DNA from: JALYLC01 sp963743275
GTDB taxonomy: Bacteria; Actinomycetota; Thermoleophilia; Gaiellales; JALYLC01
Direction of reading: 5' to 3'
NCBI GenBank assembly: GCA_963743275.1
Contig: CAVUPB010000007.1
Location: 496,001 to 560,000 of the forward strand
Length of the DNA: 64,000 nt
Under the pieces are notes generated by a model. It searched no databases and was not told the DNA's origin. It was given only the letters and a program-made list of their open reading frames with translations. This document shows positions 18,663 to 27,112 of the stretch, piece by piece. The first letter of the stretch is position 1; the number at the start of each line of letters is the position of its first letter. A program made the translations under genes and the position numbers.

Positions 18663-19103
18663 GCGCGGCGGGCGCTACGCCCGGGCCGCGAGCCGGCGGA
18701 CGAGCGCGAGGACGAGCCGGCCGGCGCCGAGCGCGAGCACGTAGACGACGACCGCGAGCGCATTTGAGGCCGTTCCCGCACGGGCACGGATCGTTTCGCT
18801 CGGCTTGCACTATGGCTCGGCGTGCGGCGGCGTGCGCGCCGCGCCGTCGGCCAGCGTGCGGGAATGTCGCCCGACGAGCCCGACCTTCACGGCTCACGCG
18901 GTGATCCGATACGTGGAGTGCCACTGGGCCGACGCACCCGACCGACGTGCGAACAGGCTTCGCCTCGGGCACGAAGTCCCACGGCTCGGGGTTTCTGCCC
19001 TGAATACCGTTCTGCGGGTAAGCCGCAGGACGACTGGGGCGCGCCCCGATGCTCGGGGCGCCTGCTCGATGCGACGCTGCTGACGACGAAGGAGGTGTCG
19101 GGG
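18663..19103. other. 440-bp spacer with a SEC-C-like fragment and a structured leader
   Basis: There is no convincing intact gene here. On the minus strand 18810-18676, a GTG opens a short peptide with a SEC-C-like zinc motif (ERNDPCPCGNGLK). In the next frame it runs into a hydrophobic segment (ALAVVVYVLALGAGRLVLAL) ending at a stop at 18676. Joining them needs a one-base change in the AAA run. The right half (19012-19061) holds two perfect hairpins and belongs to the leader of the next gene. Confidence 0.4.
19012..19061 (+). promoter_or_regulatory. Structured 5' leader with two perfect hairpins
   Basis: Hairpin 1 is CTGCGG-GTAAG-CCGCAG at 19012-19028. Hairpin 2 is GCGCCCCG-ATGCT-CGGGGCGC at 19041-19061. 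They lie 28 nt before the strong AAGGAGGTG ribosome site of the small membrane protein at 19104. It matches no riboswitch class I know; it could be a cis-regulatory RNA or mRNA stabiliser. Confidence 0.45.
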
Positions 19104-19415
19104 ATGTCCAGCAGCGGGGTTCACCAGCGGGCGCCGGTCGAGAAACGGCGTCGCTTCGCAGTTGCGCCCACGACACGGCTCGGGAAGTGGGCAGTCGGGC
19201 TGGCGGTGGCGAGCTTCGTGCTCGGGATGGGTTGGCGGCTCATGGGGCCGGTGGGCGGGTTTCCGATGATCGCGGTCGCTCTGGCCAGCGGCGTCGTGGC
19301 GTTCCAGGCGATCTTCCGGGACGGGGAGCGAGCGCTCACGGTCTTCGCAGCGCTCGTGTGGTTCCTCATGGCCGCGGCGTTGCTCGTGGAACTTCTAATC
19401 GCCCTGGTCTTTTGA
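19104..19415 (+). CDS. Small three-helix membrane protein
   Basis: 103 aa from ATG 19104, chosen for the near-perfect Shine-Dalgarno AAGGAGGTG about 8 nt upstream, unusual among its leaderless neighbours. A basic N-terminus (EKRRRFAVAPTTRLGKW) is followed by three hydrophobic helices (AVGLAVASFVLGMGWRLM, PMIAVALASGVVAFQAIF, FAALVWFLMAAALLVELLIA). Similar small actinobacterial membrane proteins are uncharacterised. Expression may be controlled by the hairpin leader before it. Confidence 0.7.
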   Translation: MSSSGVHQRAPVEKRRRFAVAPTTRLGKWAVGLAVASFVLGMGWRLMGPVGGFPMIAVALASGVVAFQAIFRDGERALTVFAALVWFLMAAALLVELLIALVF

Positions 19416-19812
19416 CGCTCGCCCGCGGGCACGGATCGACTCGTAGCGGCGGGCGACCGCTACCCGGACGCCGCAACCGCCGGGGCGGCGTCGAGCGTGA
19501 GCAGCTCCGCGAGGAGCGGGAGGCCGAAGATCGTCACCGACCACTCTGGCTCGCCCAGCTCGCGGTAGCCGCGGCGCGCAACTGCCCCGCCGTCCAGCTC
19601 GCGGCGAGTGCCACTTGGCATGCCTCCCCAACGGGCGCCTGGAGCGGGATCCGGTACCTGCGCCTGCACAGCCCGGCGCGCTGATCGCGGCGCGGCAACG
19701 GCCGCCGGGAGCGCCCCTGTGTCCCGGGCAGCCCGCTCGTCACCTCGCAAGAGGTTCCTCAGGGTCTGCGACGCGAGGTCTTCGCCCTCACCGCGCGGCG
19801 AACGCAGCCCGC
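19416..19812. other. Spacer, mostly without recognisable content
   Basis: About 400 bp between the small membrane protein and the secreted protein ending at 19813. Apart from the doubtful 53-aa reading frame listed separately, I see no gene, repeat or terminator. Confidence 0.4.
19460..19621 (-). CDS. Doubtful 53-aa open reading frame
   Basis: Begins MPSGTRRELDGG and ends AELLTLDAAPAVAASG. The middle (YRELGEPEWSVTIFGLPLLA) reads like a protein segment, and it has no better competitor on either strand. It has no ribosome site or -10 hexamer. It could be the remnant of a longer gene because the frame stays open upstream. Low confidence. Confidence 0.25.
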   Translation of the reverse strand: MPSGTRRELDGGAVARRGYRELGEPEWSVTIFGLPLLAELLTLDAAPAVAASG

Positions 19813-20577
19813 TCAGGCGTTGCGGTACACGCCGGTCTCGAACGGGCATGCGTTCGCGGAGCCCGGGGGCGGCATCGGTGCCGTCGCCGTCACGTCGGGG
19901 GCCAGGTCGCCGTCGACGTTCGGGCCCGGTACCAGCGCGCGGTAGGCGGATCCCCGCCACGCCGACTCGCGGATCAGGAGCGCGAAGCCGCGCGGGCGGG
20001 TCAGGACACCCATGATCCGGAACCAGCCGCTCGGCCGCAGGACGTCGATGTAGACGTTGCGGCCGAATGCGTCGAGCGGGCGGCCGCTGAGGGTGTGGCG
20101 GCCGCCGAAGAACGGGCGCCCGTGGTAGGTGGCCGTCCCGCAGATGCGGGGGAAGCGCCCGTGGTAGGCCCACTCGCCCGTCAGCGCGAGCGCCGGCTTG
20201 GCGCCGCGCCAGCGCGCGAAGCGCAGCTCGGGCGCGCCGCGCGCGCCGAACTGGCCGAGGCGGCGGATGCGCTGGAGCGCGTAGTGCGTGCCGTTCGGCA
20301 GCGCGATCTCGGCGATGCCGTACGCCACGCTCGGCGTGACGTGCCGGCCGATGCGCGCCGCGCCGATGCGCGAGCGGTAGCTCACGCGGTCGCCGCGCAC
20401 GACGGCCGTGCGCGTGCGGCCGGCCTCGCGCCACGTGATCAGCGCCGCGCCGTCGCGACCCACCGACAGCCGCTCGCCCGACGTCCAGGCCGAGATCTTG
20501 AGCGACGCGCCCGCCGTCGCCGGCAGCAACGCCAGCACGAGCACGCCGAATACGAGCATGCGAAAGCGCAGGACCAA
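19813..20577 (-). CDS. Secreted protein of unknown function
   Basis: 254 aa from TTG 20577, preferred because GGAAGGGG lies about 7 nt upstream; an internal ATG at 20559 is the alternative. Residues about 5-28 are a signal peptide (MLVFGVLVLALLPATAGAS). The mature part is beta-rich, with repeated Gly/Arg/Trp turns (WTSGERLSVGRDGAALITW, HTLSGRPLDAFGRNVYIDV) and two Cys that may form a disulphide. No catalytic motif is recognised. A TAGGGT hexamer lies further upstream near 20620. Confidence 0.7.
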   Translation of the reverse strand: MVLRFRMLVFGVLVLALLPATAGASLKISAWTSGERLSVGRDGAALITWREAGRTRTAVVRGDRVSYRSRIGAARIGRHVTPSVAYGIAEIALPNGTHYALQRIRRLGQFGARGAPELRFARWRGAKPALALTGEWAYHGRFPRICGTATYHGRPFFGGRHTLSGRPLDAFGRNVYIDVLRPSGWFRIMGVLTRPRGFALLIRESAWRGSAYRALVPGPNVDGDLAPDVTATAPMPPPGSANACPFETGVYRNA

Positions 20578-20698
20578 TGCACCGCCCCTTCCAATCGGGA
20601 AACCGACCCCTCGTGGGCACCCTAGCCCGGCTCGGCCCGAATCCCGCATCCGATCTCCGCCAGGATCCGGGAGGTTCGGCGCGTTTGCTTACAGCGTT

Positions 20699-22593
20699 CT
20701 AGCGGCGCCGCAACACGCGGCGATCTTCGACGCGGCGCGTGACGCCGTCGGCGTCGAGCCGCTCGAGCAGCGCCTGCGCGATGCGCCGGCTCGCGCCCAG
20801 CTCGTCGCGCAGTTCGGCCAGCGCGATCGAGCCGTGCGCCTCGCAGCGCGCGACCACGATCTCGCGGGCGCGCGCGAAGTGCCCGCTCGTGTACGCCAGG
20901 TCGCCGCCGAAGCGCACGAGCAGGCCCGCGCGCTCGAGCGCGGCCGCGAGCGCCGCGAACTCACGCTCGGGCAGGCCCGATGCGGCCTGCAGGGCAGGCA
21001 GGTCGGGGGGCGTGAAGCCGCCGGCGTCGAGCGACGCGAGCAGCGCCTCGGCCACGGCGGCGTGCCCGCCGGTGGCGTCGGCGCGCGCGCCCGGAAGCAG
21101 GACGTGGGCGCCGTCGCGCTCGAGCACGCCGTCGGCCGCCAGGCGTGCGAGCAGCGCATCGGCTCCGGGCCCGGCCGGGACGACGGCCCCCGCGGGCAGC
21201 GCGGGCTCGAGCGGGTGCTCGCGCGCGCGGCGCTCGAGCAGGCTGCGCGCGGTCTCGCGCAGCTCGTCGTAGCGGGCCGACGTCAGCCAGGTCGGCTCGC
21301 TTCCCGCGAGCTGCAGCACCTCGCCCGCCGAGGCCAGCCCGGTCAGCGCCGCGACGGCCGCGTCGCGGTCGAGCAGGCCGGCCGGCGCGACGCGCGCCAG
21401 GTCGAGCGGCCACGCCGCCTCGCCGAGCGCGGCGCGCACGAGCGACGGCGGGTCGCCGCCGGCGAGCAGGCGCAGCCGCCCGAGCACGCTCGCGGACGCG
21501 CCGTGCCGCGGCGGCGCCGGGTCGAGGACGCGCCCGCCGGCGATCGTCGCCTGGGGAGCGGTGGTGCGCACGATCAGGCGGTCGCCGCGCGCGGCCGCGA
21601 CGGGCTCGCGCAGCCGCAGCTGCGCGAACGCCGACGAGCCGGCGGAGAGCGCATCGGAGTCGAGCAGCGCGACGCGGGCATCGACGCAGGCGGTGCCGAT
21701 CAGGACCTGCACGAGCGCGCCCTGCGCGCACGCCGGGTCCAGCCGGGGAGCGCATGCAGCTCGGCGTCGATGCGGTAGCTCGCGCGGAACGCACCCGGCG
21801 TGCTCAGGCCGGCGCCGCGCGGGATCGCCCCGCGCTCGACACCGACGAGGTTCGCGGCCACGCGCTGGCCGGCCTGTGCGCGCTCGACCGGCTGGTCGTG
21901 CACCTCGACCGAGCGCACGCGGACCTCGTCGCCGTGCGGCGTCAGGACGAGCCGGTCGCCCGCGCCGATCGTCCCCGACCACAGCGTGCCCGTCACCACG
22001 GTGCCGATCCCGTGCAGCGTGAACGCGCGGTCGATGGGCAGGCGCACGACGCCGCCCTGCGGGCGCGGCACGACCGCCTCTGCGGCTGCCGCGAGCGCCG
22101 CCCGCAGCTCGTCGAGGCCCGCGCCCGTGCGCGCCGAGACCTCGACGATCGGCGCACCGGCGAGCGCCGTCGGCGCCAGGAGCTCCTCGACGTCGGCGGC
22201 CGCGAGCTCGGCGGTCTCCGCGTCGACGAGGTCGCGCTTCGTCAGGGCCACCACCGCCGTGCGCACGCCGAGCAGCTCGAGGATCGCGACGTGCTCGCGC
22301 GTCTGCGGCATCACGCCGTCGTCGCACGCCACCGCGAGCAGGGCCAGGTCGATGCCGGTGGCGCCCGAGATCATGGTGCGCACGAAGCGCTCGTGGCCGG
22401 GCACGTCCACGATCGAGAGCGGGCGCCCGGAAGGCAGGGACAGGCTCGCGTAGCCGAGCGCGATCGAGATGCCGCGCTCCTGCTCCTCGGGGAGACGATC
22501 GGTGTCGACGCCGGTGAGCGCCCGCACGAGCGCCGTCTTGCCGTGGTCGATGTGCCCGGCCGTGCCGAGCGTGAGCGCGCGCTCCTCGGTCAT
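20699..22593 (-). CDS. selB: Selenocysteine-specific translation elongation factor SelB (one frame break)
   Basis: GTPase that brings Sec-tRNA(Sec) to UGA codons marked by a SECIS element. ATG 22593 overlaps the selA stop as ATGA. The G domain has GTAGHIDHGKTALV (P-loop), DVPGHERFV (G3) and LTKRDLVD (G4). EF-Tu-like domains 2 and 3 follow, then winged-helix repeats at the C-terminus (about 400-630) that bind SECIS RNA. One break lies at the GGG run 21736-21738; adding one base joins LPGWT to PACAQGALVQVLIG. The repaired length of about 631 aa is normal for SelB. Confidence 0.92.
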
Positions 22594-23882
22594 CCGGGCG
22601 CGCTGATGCGGGCCGCGTCCGCATCGCTGAGCGTGCGGCAGTCGAGCACGAGCGCACCGTCCGAGACGCGCGCGAGCACCGCCGGATCGCCCTCGCGCAG
22701 GCGCAGCGCGAGCAGGTCGGCATCGCCCTCGAGGCGGACGCCGAAGGACGGCAGCTCGGCCAGCGGCAGCGCGCCGCCGCCGACGCGGGCGATGGTCTCG
22801 ACGACCGTGCCGCCGATGCGCGCCGCGAGCGCCTCGGCGCGGGCGCGCACGTCCTCGGCGCTCTCGAGCACGGCGCGCAGGACCGGCAGCTCGGTGCGCG
22901 CCCGCGCGGGGTCGCGGTAGATGCGCAGCGTCGCCTCGAGCGCCGCCAGCGAGAGCTTGTCGATGCGCAGCGCGCGCGCCAGCGGGTGGCGCCGGCACGT
23001 CGCGATCGCCTCGGCGCTCCCGGCCAGGATGCCGGCCTGCGGGCCGCCGAGCAGCTTGTCGCCGGAGAAGCAGACGAGATCGCAGCCGTCCTGCAGCGCC
23101 TGGCGGGCGAGCGGCTCGCCGGCCAGCTCGGGCGTCTCGAGCAGCGCTCCCGAGCCGACGTCGAAGACGAGCGGCAGCTCGGCCGTGTGCGCGATCTGCG
23201 CGAGCTCGCGCACGCCGACCTCCCCGGTGAACCCGAGCACGCGGTAGTTCGAGGGGTGCACGCAGAGGACGGCGCCGGTCTCGGCTCCGAACGCGCTCGT
23301 GTAGTCGGCGGCGCGCGTGCGGTTCGTCGTGCCCACGTCGCGCAGCCGCGCACCGGCGCTCTCGACGATCTCCGGGATGCGGAAGCCGTCGCCGATCTCG
23401 ACGAGCTGACCGCGCGAGACGACGATCTCGCGCCCGCCGGCGAGAGCGGCGAGCGCGAGCACCAGCGCGGCCGCCCCGTTGTTGACGCAGATCGCCGCCT
23501 CGGCGCCCGTCAGCTCGCAGACGAGGGCGGCGACATGGTCCTGGCGCGATCCGCGGCCGCCGGTCGCGAGGTCGAGCTCGAGGTTCGAGTAGCCCGCTGC
23601 GACGGCCTGGACGCGCGCGAGCGCGGCCTCGGCCAGCGGTGCGCGGCCGAGGTTCGTGTGCAGGATCACGCCCGTCGCGTTCAGCACAGGGCGCAGCGAC
23701 GGCTCGAGCGCGGCGCGCACGCGCCGGCGCAGCTCGGGCGCGAGTGCGGCCGCCGTGGCGTGCTCGCCGCGCGCGCGGCGCTCGGCCAGCGTGGCGCGCG
23801 CCTCGCGGACGCAGAGCGCGTGCGGCGCATCGCAGGCCGCTTCGCGCACGAGCACGTCGACCGATGGCAGCGGGCTCGCCAT
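22590..23882 (-). CDS. selA: L-seryl-tRNA(Sec) selenium transferase SelA
   Basis: 430 aa, PLP-dependent enzyme that converts Ser-tRNA(Sec) to Sec-tRNA(Sec) using selenophosphate. The PLP lysine is K276 in FSGDKLLGGPQAG. Other landmarks are NATGVILHTNLGRAPL, SNLELDLATGGRG and VHPSNYRVLGFTGE. It is the first gene of selA-selB. A TACGAT hexamer 7 nt upstream of the ATG marks a leaderless promoter. Neither selD nor a tRNA(Sec) gene is in the window. Confidence 0.95.
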   Translation of the reverse strand: MASPLPSVDVLVREAACDAPHALCVREARATLAERRARGEHATAAALAPELRRRVRAALEPSLRPVLNATGVILHTNLGRAPLAEAALARVQAVAAGYSNLELDLATGGRGSRQDHVAALVCELTGAEAAICVNNGAAALVLALAALAGGREIVVSRGQLVEIGDGFRIPEIVESAGARLRDVGTTNRTRAADYTSAFGAETGAVLCVHPSNYRVLGFTGEVGVRELAQIAHTAELPLVFDVGSGALLETPELAGEPLARQALQDGCDLVCFSGDKLLGGPQAGILAGSAEAIATCRRHPLARALRIDKLSLAALEATLRIYRDPARARTELPVLRAVLESAEDVRARAEALAARIGGTVVETIARVGGGALPLAELPSFGVRLEGDADLLALRLREGDPAVLARVSDGALVLDCRTLSDADAARISAPG

Positions 23883-23889
23883 GCGCCGT

Positions 23890-23895
23890 ATCGTA
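23890..23895 (-). promoter_or_regulatory. -10 hexamer TACGAT for selAB
   Basis: TACGAT on the minus strand, 7 nt, then the selA ATG at 23882. It is about 42 bp from the divergent TACACT (23937-23942) facing the VanW gene. Confidence 0.55.
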
Positions 23896-23936
23896 GGGCG
23901 GTCGCGCGCACGGGAGGGGGTGGCCCAAACCCGCGG

Positions 23937-23942
23937 TACACT
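23937..23942 (+). promoter_or_regulatory. -10 hexamer TACACT for the VanW-family gene
   Basis: TACACT on the plus strand would place the transcript start near 23949, giving a short leader before the TTG 24022 or ATG 24058 start. Confidence 0.4.
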
Positions 23943-24057
23943 GCCCGTCTGGGCGGGTGCCGCGTTCGTTCGACCGCGTGCAAGGCGTCACCCCGAGGCA
24001 GCGACACGCGGGAGCACGGATTTGAGCGTCGACGATGCGACGAGAGCACGCACGGCC

Positions 24058-26046
24058 ATGCGGCTGTATGGCCGCCAGAGCCGCGTGCGCGCGCGCCGCC
24101 GGCGGGTGCTGCTGAGCCTCGGCGCCGTCGCGGCGGTGCTGGCGATCCCGCTCGGCCACTTCGTGCTGCAGCGCGGCGCCGTCGTCGAGGGAGTGCGCGT
24201 CGCCGGTGTCCCGCTCGGCGGGTCGTCGCGCGCCGAGGCCGCGGCGCAGATCTCGGCGGCCGTGAACGACCAGCTGCAGCGCGACGTCACGGTGACGGTC
24301 GCCGGGCGCTCCGCGACGCTCTCGCCCTACGACCTCGGCGTGCGCGTCGATGCGGGGCGGACGGCGCACGCGGCGCTCGCCGCGGGCAGGGTGCGCGGCG
24401 GCCTCTTGTTCTCGGTCGGCTACTCGCGGGCGATCGCCCCGATCTTGCGCTACCCGTCCAACCTCGCGCTGCCCGCGGAGCTCGCCGACGTGACGCAGGC
24501 CCCCGTCGACGCGCGCCTCGTGCTCAAGCCGAGCGGCGCGGCCATCGCGATTCCGGCCAAGCCCGGCGTGGGCTTCGATCCCAACGAGGCGCTGCGCGTG
24601 ATCGCGCGCGCCGCGCTGGATGGTCGCGCCCAGGTCTCGCTGCGCACCGTGCCCACGGACGCCAGCATCTCGACCGCGGCGGCGCGCCGGGCAAAGGCGC
24701 GCGTCGCGCAGCTGCTGTCGGCGCCGATCGCGCTCACGCGCCGCGGACAGGGCGCCGGCAACTGGCCGATCCGCCGGCTCGCCCCGCTGCTCACGGCGAC
24801 GACCTACAAGCACGTCATCGGCGTCAAGTTCGACCCGATCAAGGTCGGCGCCGCGCTGCGGCCACCGCTCTCCGACTACCTGCGGGAGCCCCGGGACGCG
24901 CGCTGGAAGGTCGTCGGCGACCACGCCCGCGTGCTCTCGTCGCTGAGCGGGATCGACCTCGACGCGCGTACGACCGCGAAGCACCTCACGATCGCCGGCG
25001 GCCACGAGGGCGCCGCGCGCTCGGCGGCGCTCGCGTTCCGCGTCACGCAGCCGGCGCTGACGACGGCCGCGGCGCGTGCGCTCGGCGCGACGGACGTCGT
25101 GAGCACGGCGACGACGAGCCTCGGGACGTCGTCGGCCAACCGCGTCTTCAACGTCGCGCTGCTCGCGCATCTGCTCGACGGCGCGATCGTCAAGCCGGGC
25201 GCCACGTTCTCGTTCAACACGACCGTCGGCAAGCGCACGGCCGAGCGCGGCTTCCGCGAGGGCCAGGCGATCGAGAACGGCGTGCTCGTACCCTCGATCG
25301 GCGGCGGCGTCTGCCAGGCCGCGACGACCGTCTTCGACGCCGCGTTCTACGGCGGCTACAAGATCTCGCACCGGGTCAACCACTCGTTCTTCATCTCCCA
25401 CTACCCGCTCGGGCTCGACGCCACCGTCGCCGACTCCGGGCCCGACTTCACGTTCGTGAACGACACGAAGAACGCGATCGTGATCAAGGCCACGGCCAAC
25501 CCCCAGACGATGACCGTCGTCTTCCTCTCGCGCCCGCTCGCGCGCCACGTCGAGAAGACGACCTCGGCGCAGACCGCGTACGTGGAGCCGAAGAAGCGCT
25601 ACTACGCGAGCCCGGACGTGCCGGCCGGCCAGACCTCGCAGGTCACGCTCGGCGAGCGCGGCTTCTCGGTCACCGTGGCGCGCACCGTGACGGACGACAA
25701 GGGCGCGGTCGTGATCCAGGACAGCTTCCCCTCGCGCTACATCCCCGAGGACGCGATCTACCTCGTCGGCAAGGGCGGCAAGGTGCCGGCGGGCCAGACG
25801 CTGGCCGGGCTCTATCCGGGCTACACGGGCCCGGCGACCGGCATCGATCTGAAGCACTGGCTGGCGACGAAGCCGCCGAAGAAGAAGAAGCCGCCGGTCG
25901 GCACGCCGCTCGTGCCCGGCACCCCGGCGACGCCCGGCTCGACGACCGGAGACACGACGACGCCCGGCGCGACGACGCCCGGCGCGACGACGACGGGCAC
26001 GACGACGACCGGCACGACGACGACCGGCACGACCCCCGCCGGGTAG
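24058..26046 (+). CDS. VanW/YoaR-type membrane-anchored protein
   Basis: 662 aa from ATG 24058; a TTG at 24022, preceded by GGGAGCACGGA, would add 12 residues. A basic N-terminus and one membrane helix (about 17-40, LLSLGAVAAVLAIPLGHFVL) anchor it. Two peptidoglycan-binding-4-like repeats follow (about 45-300). The VanW core has FNVALLAHLLDGAIVKPGAT, SIGGGVCQAATTVF and NHSFFISHYPLG. Then come a G5-like beta domain and a low-complexity tail of KKKKPP and repeated Gly-Thr-Thr. Such proteins act at the cell wall; VanW is only loosely tied to glycopeptide resistance and its activity is unknown. Confidence 0.88.
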   Translation: MRLYGRQSRVRARRRRVLLSLGAVAAVLAIPLGHFVLQRGAVVEGVRVAGVPLGGSSRAEAAAQISAAVNDQLQRDVTVTVAGRSATLSPYDLGVRVDAGRTAHAALAAGRVRGGLLFSVGYSRAIAPILRYPSNLALPAELADVTQAPVDARLVLKPSGAAIAIPAKPGVGFDPNEALRVIARAALDGRAQVSLRTVPTDASISTAAARRAKARVAQLLSAPIALTRRGQGAGNWPIRRLAPLLTATTYKHVIGVKFDPIKVGAALRPPLSDYLREPRDARWKVVGDHARVLSSLSGIDLDARTTAKHLTIAGGHEGAARSAALAFRVTQPALTTAAARALGATDVVSTATTSLGTSSANRVFNVALLAHLLDGAIVKPGATFSFNTTVGKRTAERGFREGQAIENGVLVPSIGGGVCQAATTVFDAAFYGGYKISHRVNHSFFISHYPLGLDATVADSGPDFTFVNDTKNAIVIKATANPQTMTVVFLSRPLARHVEKTTSAQTAYVEPKKRYYASPDVPAGQTSQVTLGERGFSVTVARTVTDDKGAVVIQDSFPSRYIPEDAIYLVGKGGKVPAGQTLAGLYPGYTGPATGIDLKHWLATKPPKKKKPPVGTPLVPGTPATPGSTTGDTTTPGATTPGATTTGTTTTGTTTTGTTPAG

Positions 26047-26049
26047 CGC

Positions 26050-26916
26050 TTACGTGTTGACGTAGCCCGCGCGCATGCCGAGCACGCAGACCGCGGCGAG
26101 GCCGACGTAGACGACGCCGATGACGATCCGCTGCAGCGCCGGGACGGCGTAGTAGCTCGCGTTCTCCCCGAGCTTGCGCGACTTCCAGCGCAGCCATGCC
26201 TCGCGGCCGCCGAGCAGGAGGATCAGGACGAGGATCGCGTTCGGCGACACGACCATGAGCGCAGCCAGGCCGGCGATGCCGGCGATCCAGACCGTCGGGT
26301 GGATCGCGGCCATCGCGCGCCCGCCGTCGAGCGGCACGATCGGCAGCAGGTTGAAGAGGTTGAGCAGGAAGCCCGTCGAGCCCGCCGCGCGCAGCAGGTC
26401 GGAGTTCTGCCACTCGCCGATGGCGAGCACGACGGCCGCGCCGAGCGTGCCGAGCACGGGGCCCGCGAGGCCGATCTTGGCCTCGACGTAGGCGTCGCGC
26501 GGCCGGCCGCGCATCGAGATCAGCGCGCCCAGGAACGGGATGAAGACCGGCGCGCCGGCCGCGATCCCCTCCTTGCGCATCCACAGCGCGTGGCCGAGCT
26601 CGTGCACGAAGATCAGCAGCACGAAGAGCGCGGCGAACTGCCAGCCCCACAGGAGCGCGTAGGCGCCGACCGAGACGACCATCGTCAGCGCGGTCGTCAC
26701 GAACCCGAGCTTGGCGACCGCGAAGATCAGGAACTTGAGCTTGAGCACCCACTGGAACCCGATCGCGACGGCCGCGATGACCGGACCGAAGATGCGCCGC
26801 GCCCACATGCGCAGCGAGCCCTGCGGCTGGACCGGCCGCTCGTCGAACGCGGGCTGCTCGGGCGCCCTGCGCGGCTCCGCGAAGAACGGCTCGGGCTCGG
26901 GGATGTTCGTGCTCAC
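26050..26916 (-). CDS. M50 family site-2-type membrane metalloprotease
   Basis: 288 aa from GTG 26916, chosen because TACCGT lies exactly 6 nt upstream; a longer ATG frame from 27018 would read through the promoter. Zinc motif HELGH has H105, E106 and H109, and the third ligand region is LFNLLPIVPLDGGR. There are six or so membrane helices, consistent with the zinc site lying in the membrane. The family performs regulated intramembrane cleavage, or is a diverged housekeeping form; no partner anti-sigma gene is adjacent. Tail-to-tail with the VanW gene, 3 bp apart. Confidence 0.9.
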   Translation of the reverse strand: MSTNIPEPEPFFAEPRRAPEQPAFDERPVQPQGSLRMWARRIFGPVIAAVAIGFQWVLKLKFLIFAVAKLGFVTTALTMVVSVGAYALLWGWQFAALFVLLIFVHELGHALWMRKEGIAAGAPVFIPFLGALISMRGRPRDAYVEAKIGLAGPVLGTLGAAVVLAIGEWQNSDLLRAAGSTGFLLNLFNLLPIVPLDGGRAMAAIHPTVWIAGIAGLAALMVVSPNAILVLILLLGGREAWLRWKSRKLGENASYYAVPALQRIVIGVVYVGLAAVCVLGMRAGYVNT

Positions 26917-26922
26917 GGTCTC

Positions 26923-26928
26923 ACGGTA
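26923..26928 (-). promoter_or_regulatory. -10 hexamer TACCGT for the M50 protease gene
   Basis: TACCGT, exactly 6 nt, then GTG 26916 on the minus strand; it decides the start. Confidence 0.6.
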
Positions 26929-27001
26929 GCGCCGCGATCGTTGCGCGCCGCTTAAGAACCGATTTTCAGAAGGAGGCGCGGCCTTCAGCCGGTCATCGCC
27001 A

Positions 27002-27084
27002 TGCAAAGTTGGGGTCATGCAAAGTTGGGGTCAGACCCCAATCTTGCGTGGCGTGCAAAGTTGGGGTCAGACCCCAACTTTGCA
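27002..27084. repeat. Three copies of a TGCAAAGTTGGGGTCA palindromic repeat
   Basis: The third copy (27054-27084) is a perfect palindrome of two 15-nt arms around a central A, core GGGGTCAGACCCC. The second (27018-27047) has a mismatched right arm, and the first (27002-27017) is a left half only. The same 13-bp core recurs at 63221-63233. It sits between the M50 promoter and the moaD-moaE stop. It resembles REP or BIME-type intergenic repeats. Confidence 0.8.
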
Positions 27085-27112
27085 TGCGCCGGCAAAGCAG
27101 CTTGCGGCCGGC

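Noticed and set aside
20620..20700. tRNA(Sec) gene next to selB
   Set aside because: I looked for a UCA anticodon, a T-arm GGTTCGAATCC-like segment and an acceptor pair on both strands here and at 23883-24020 and found none.
21700..25857. A 1385-codon minus-strand frame over selB, selA and the VanW gene
   Set aside because: Only its last part is the real SelB G domain; the rest is shadow of selA and antisense of the VanW gene.
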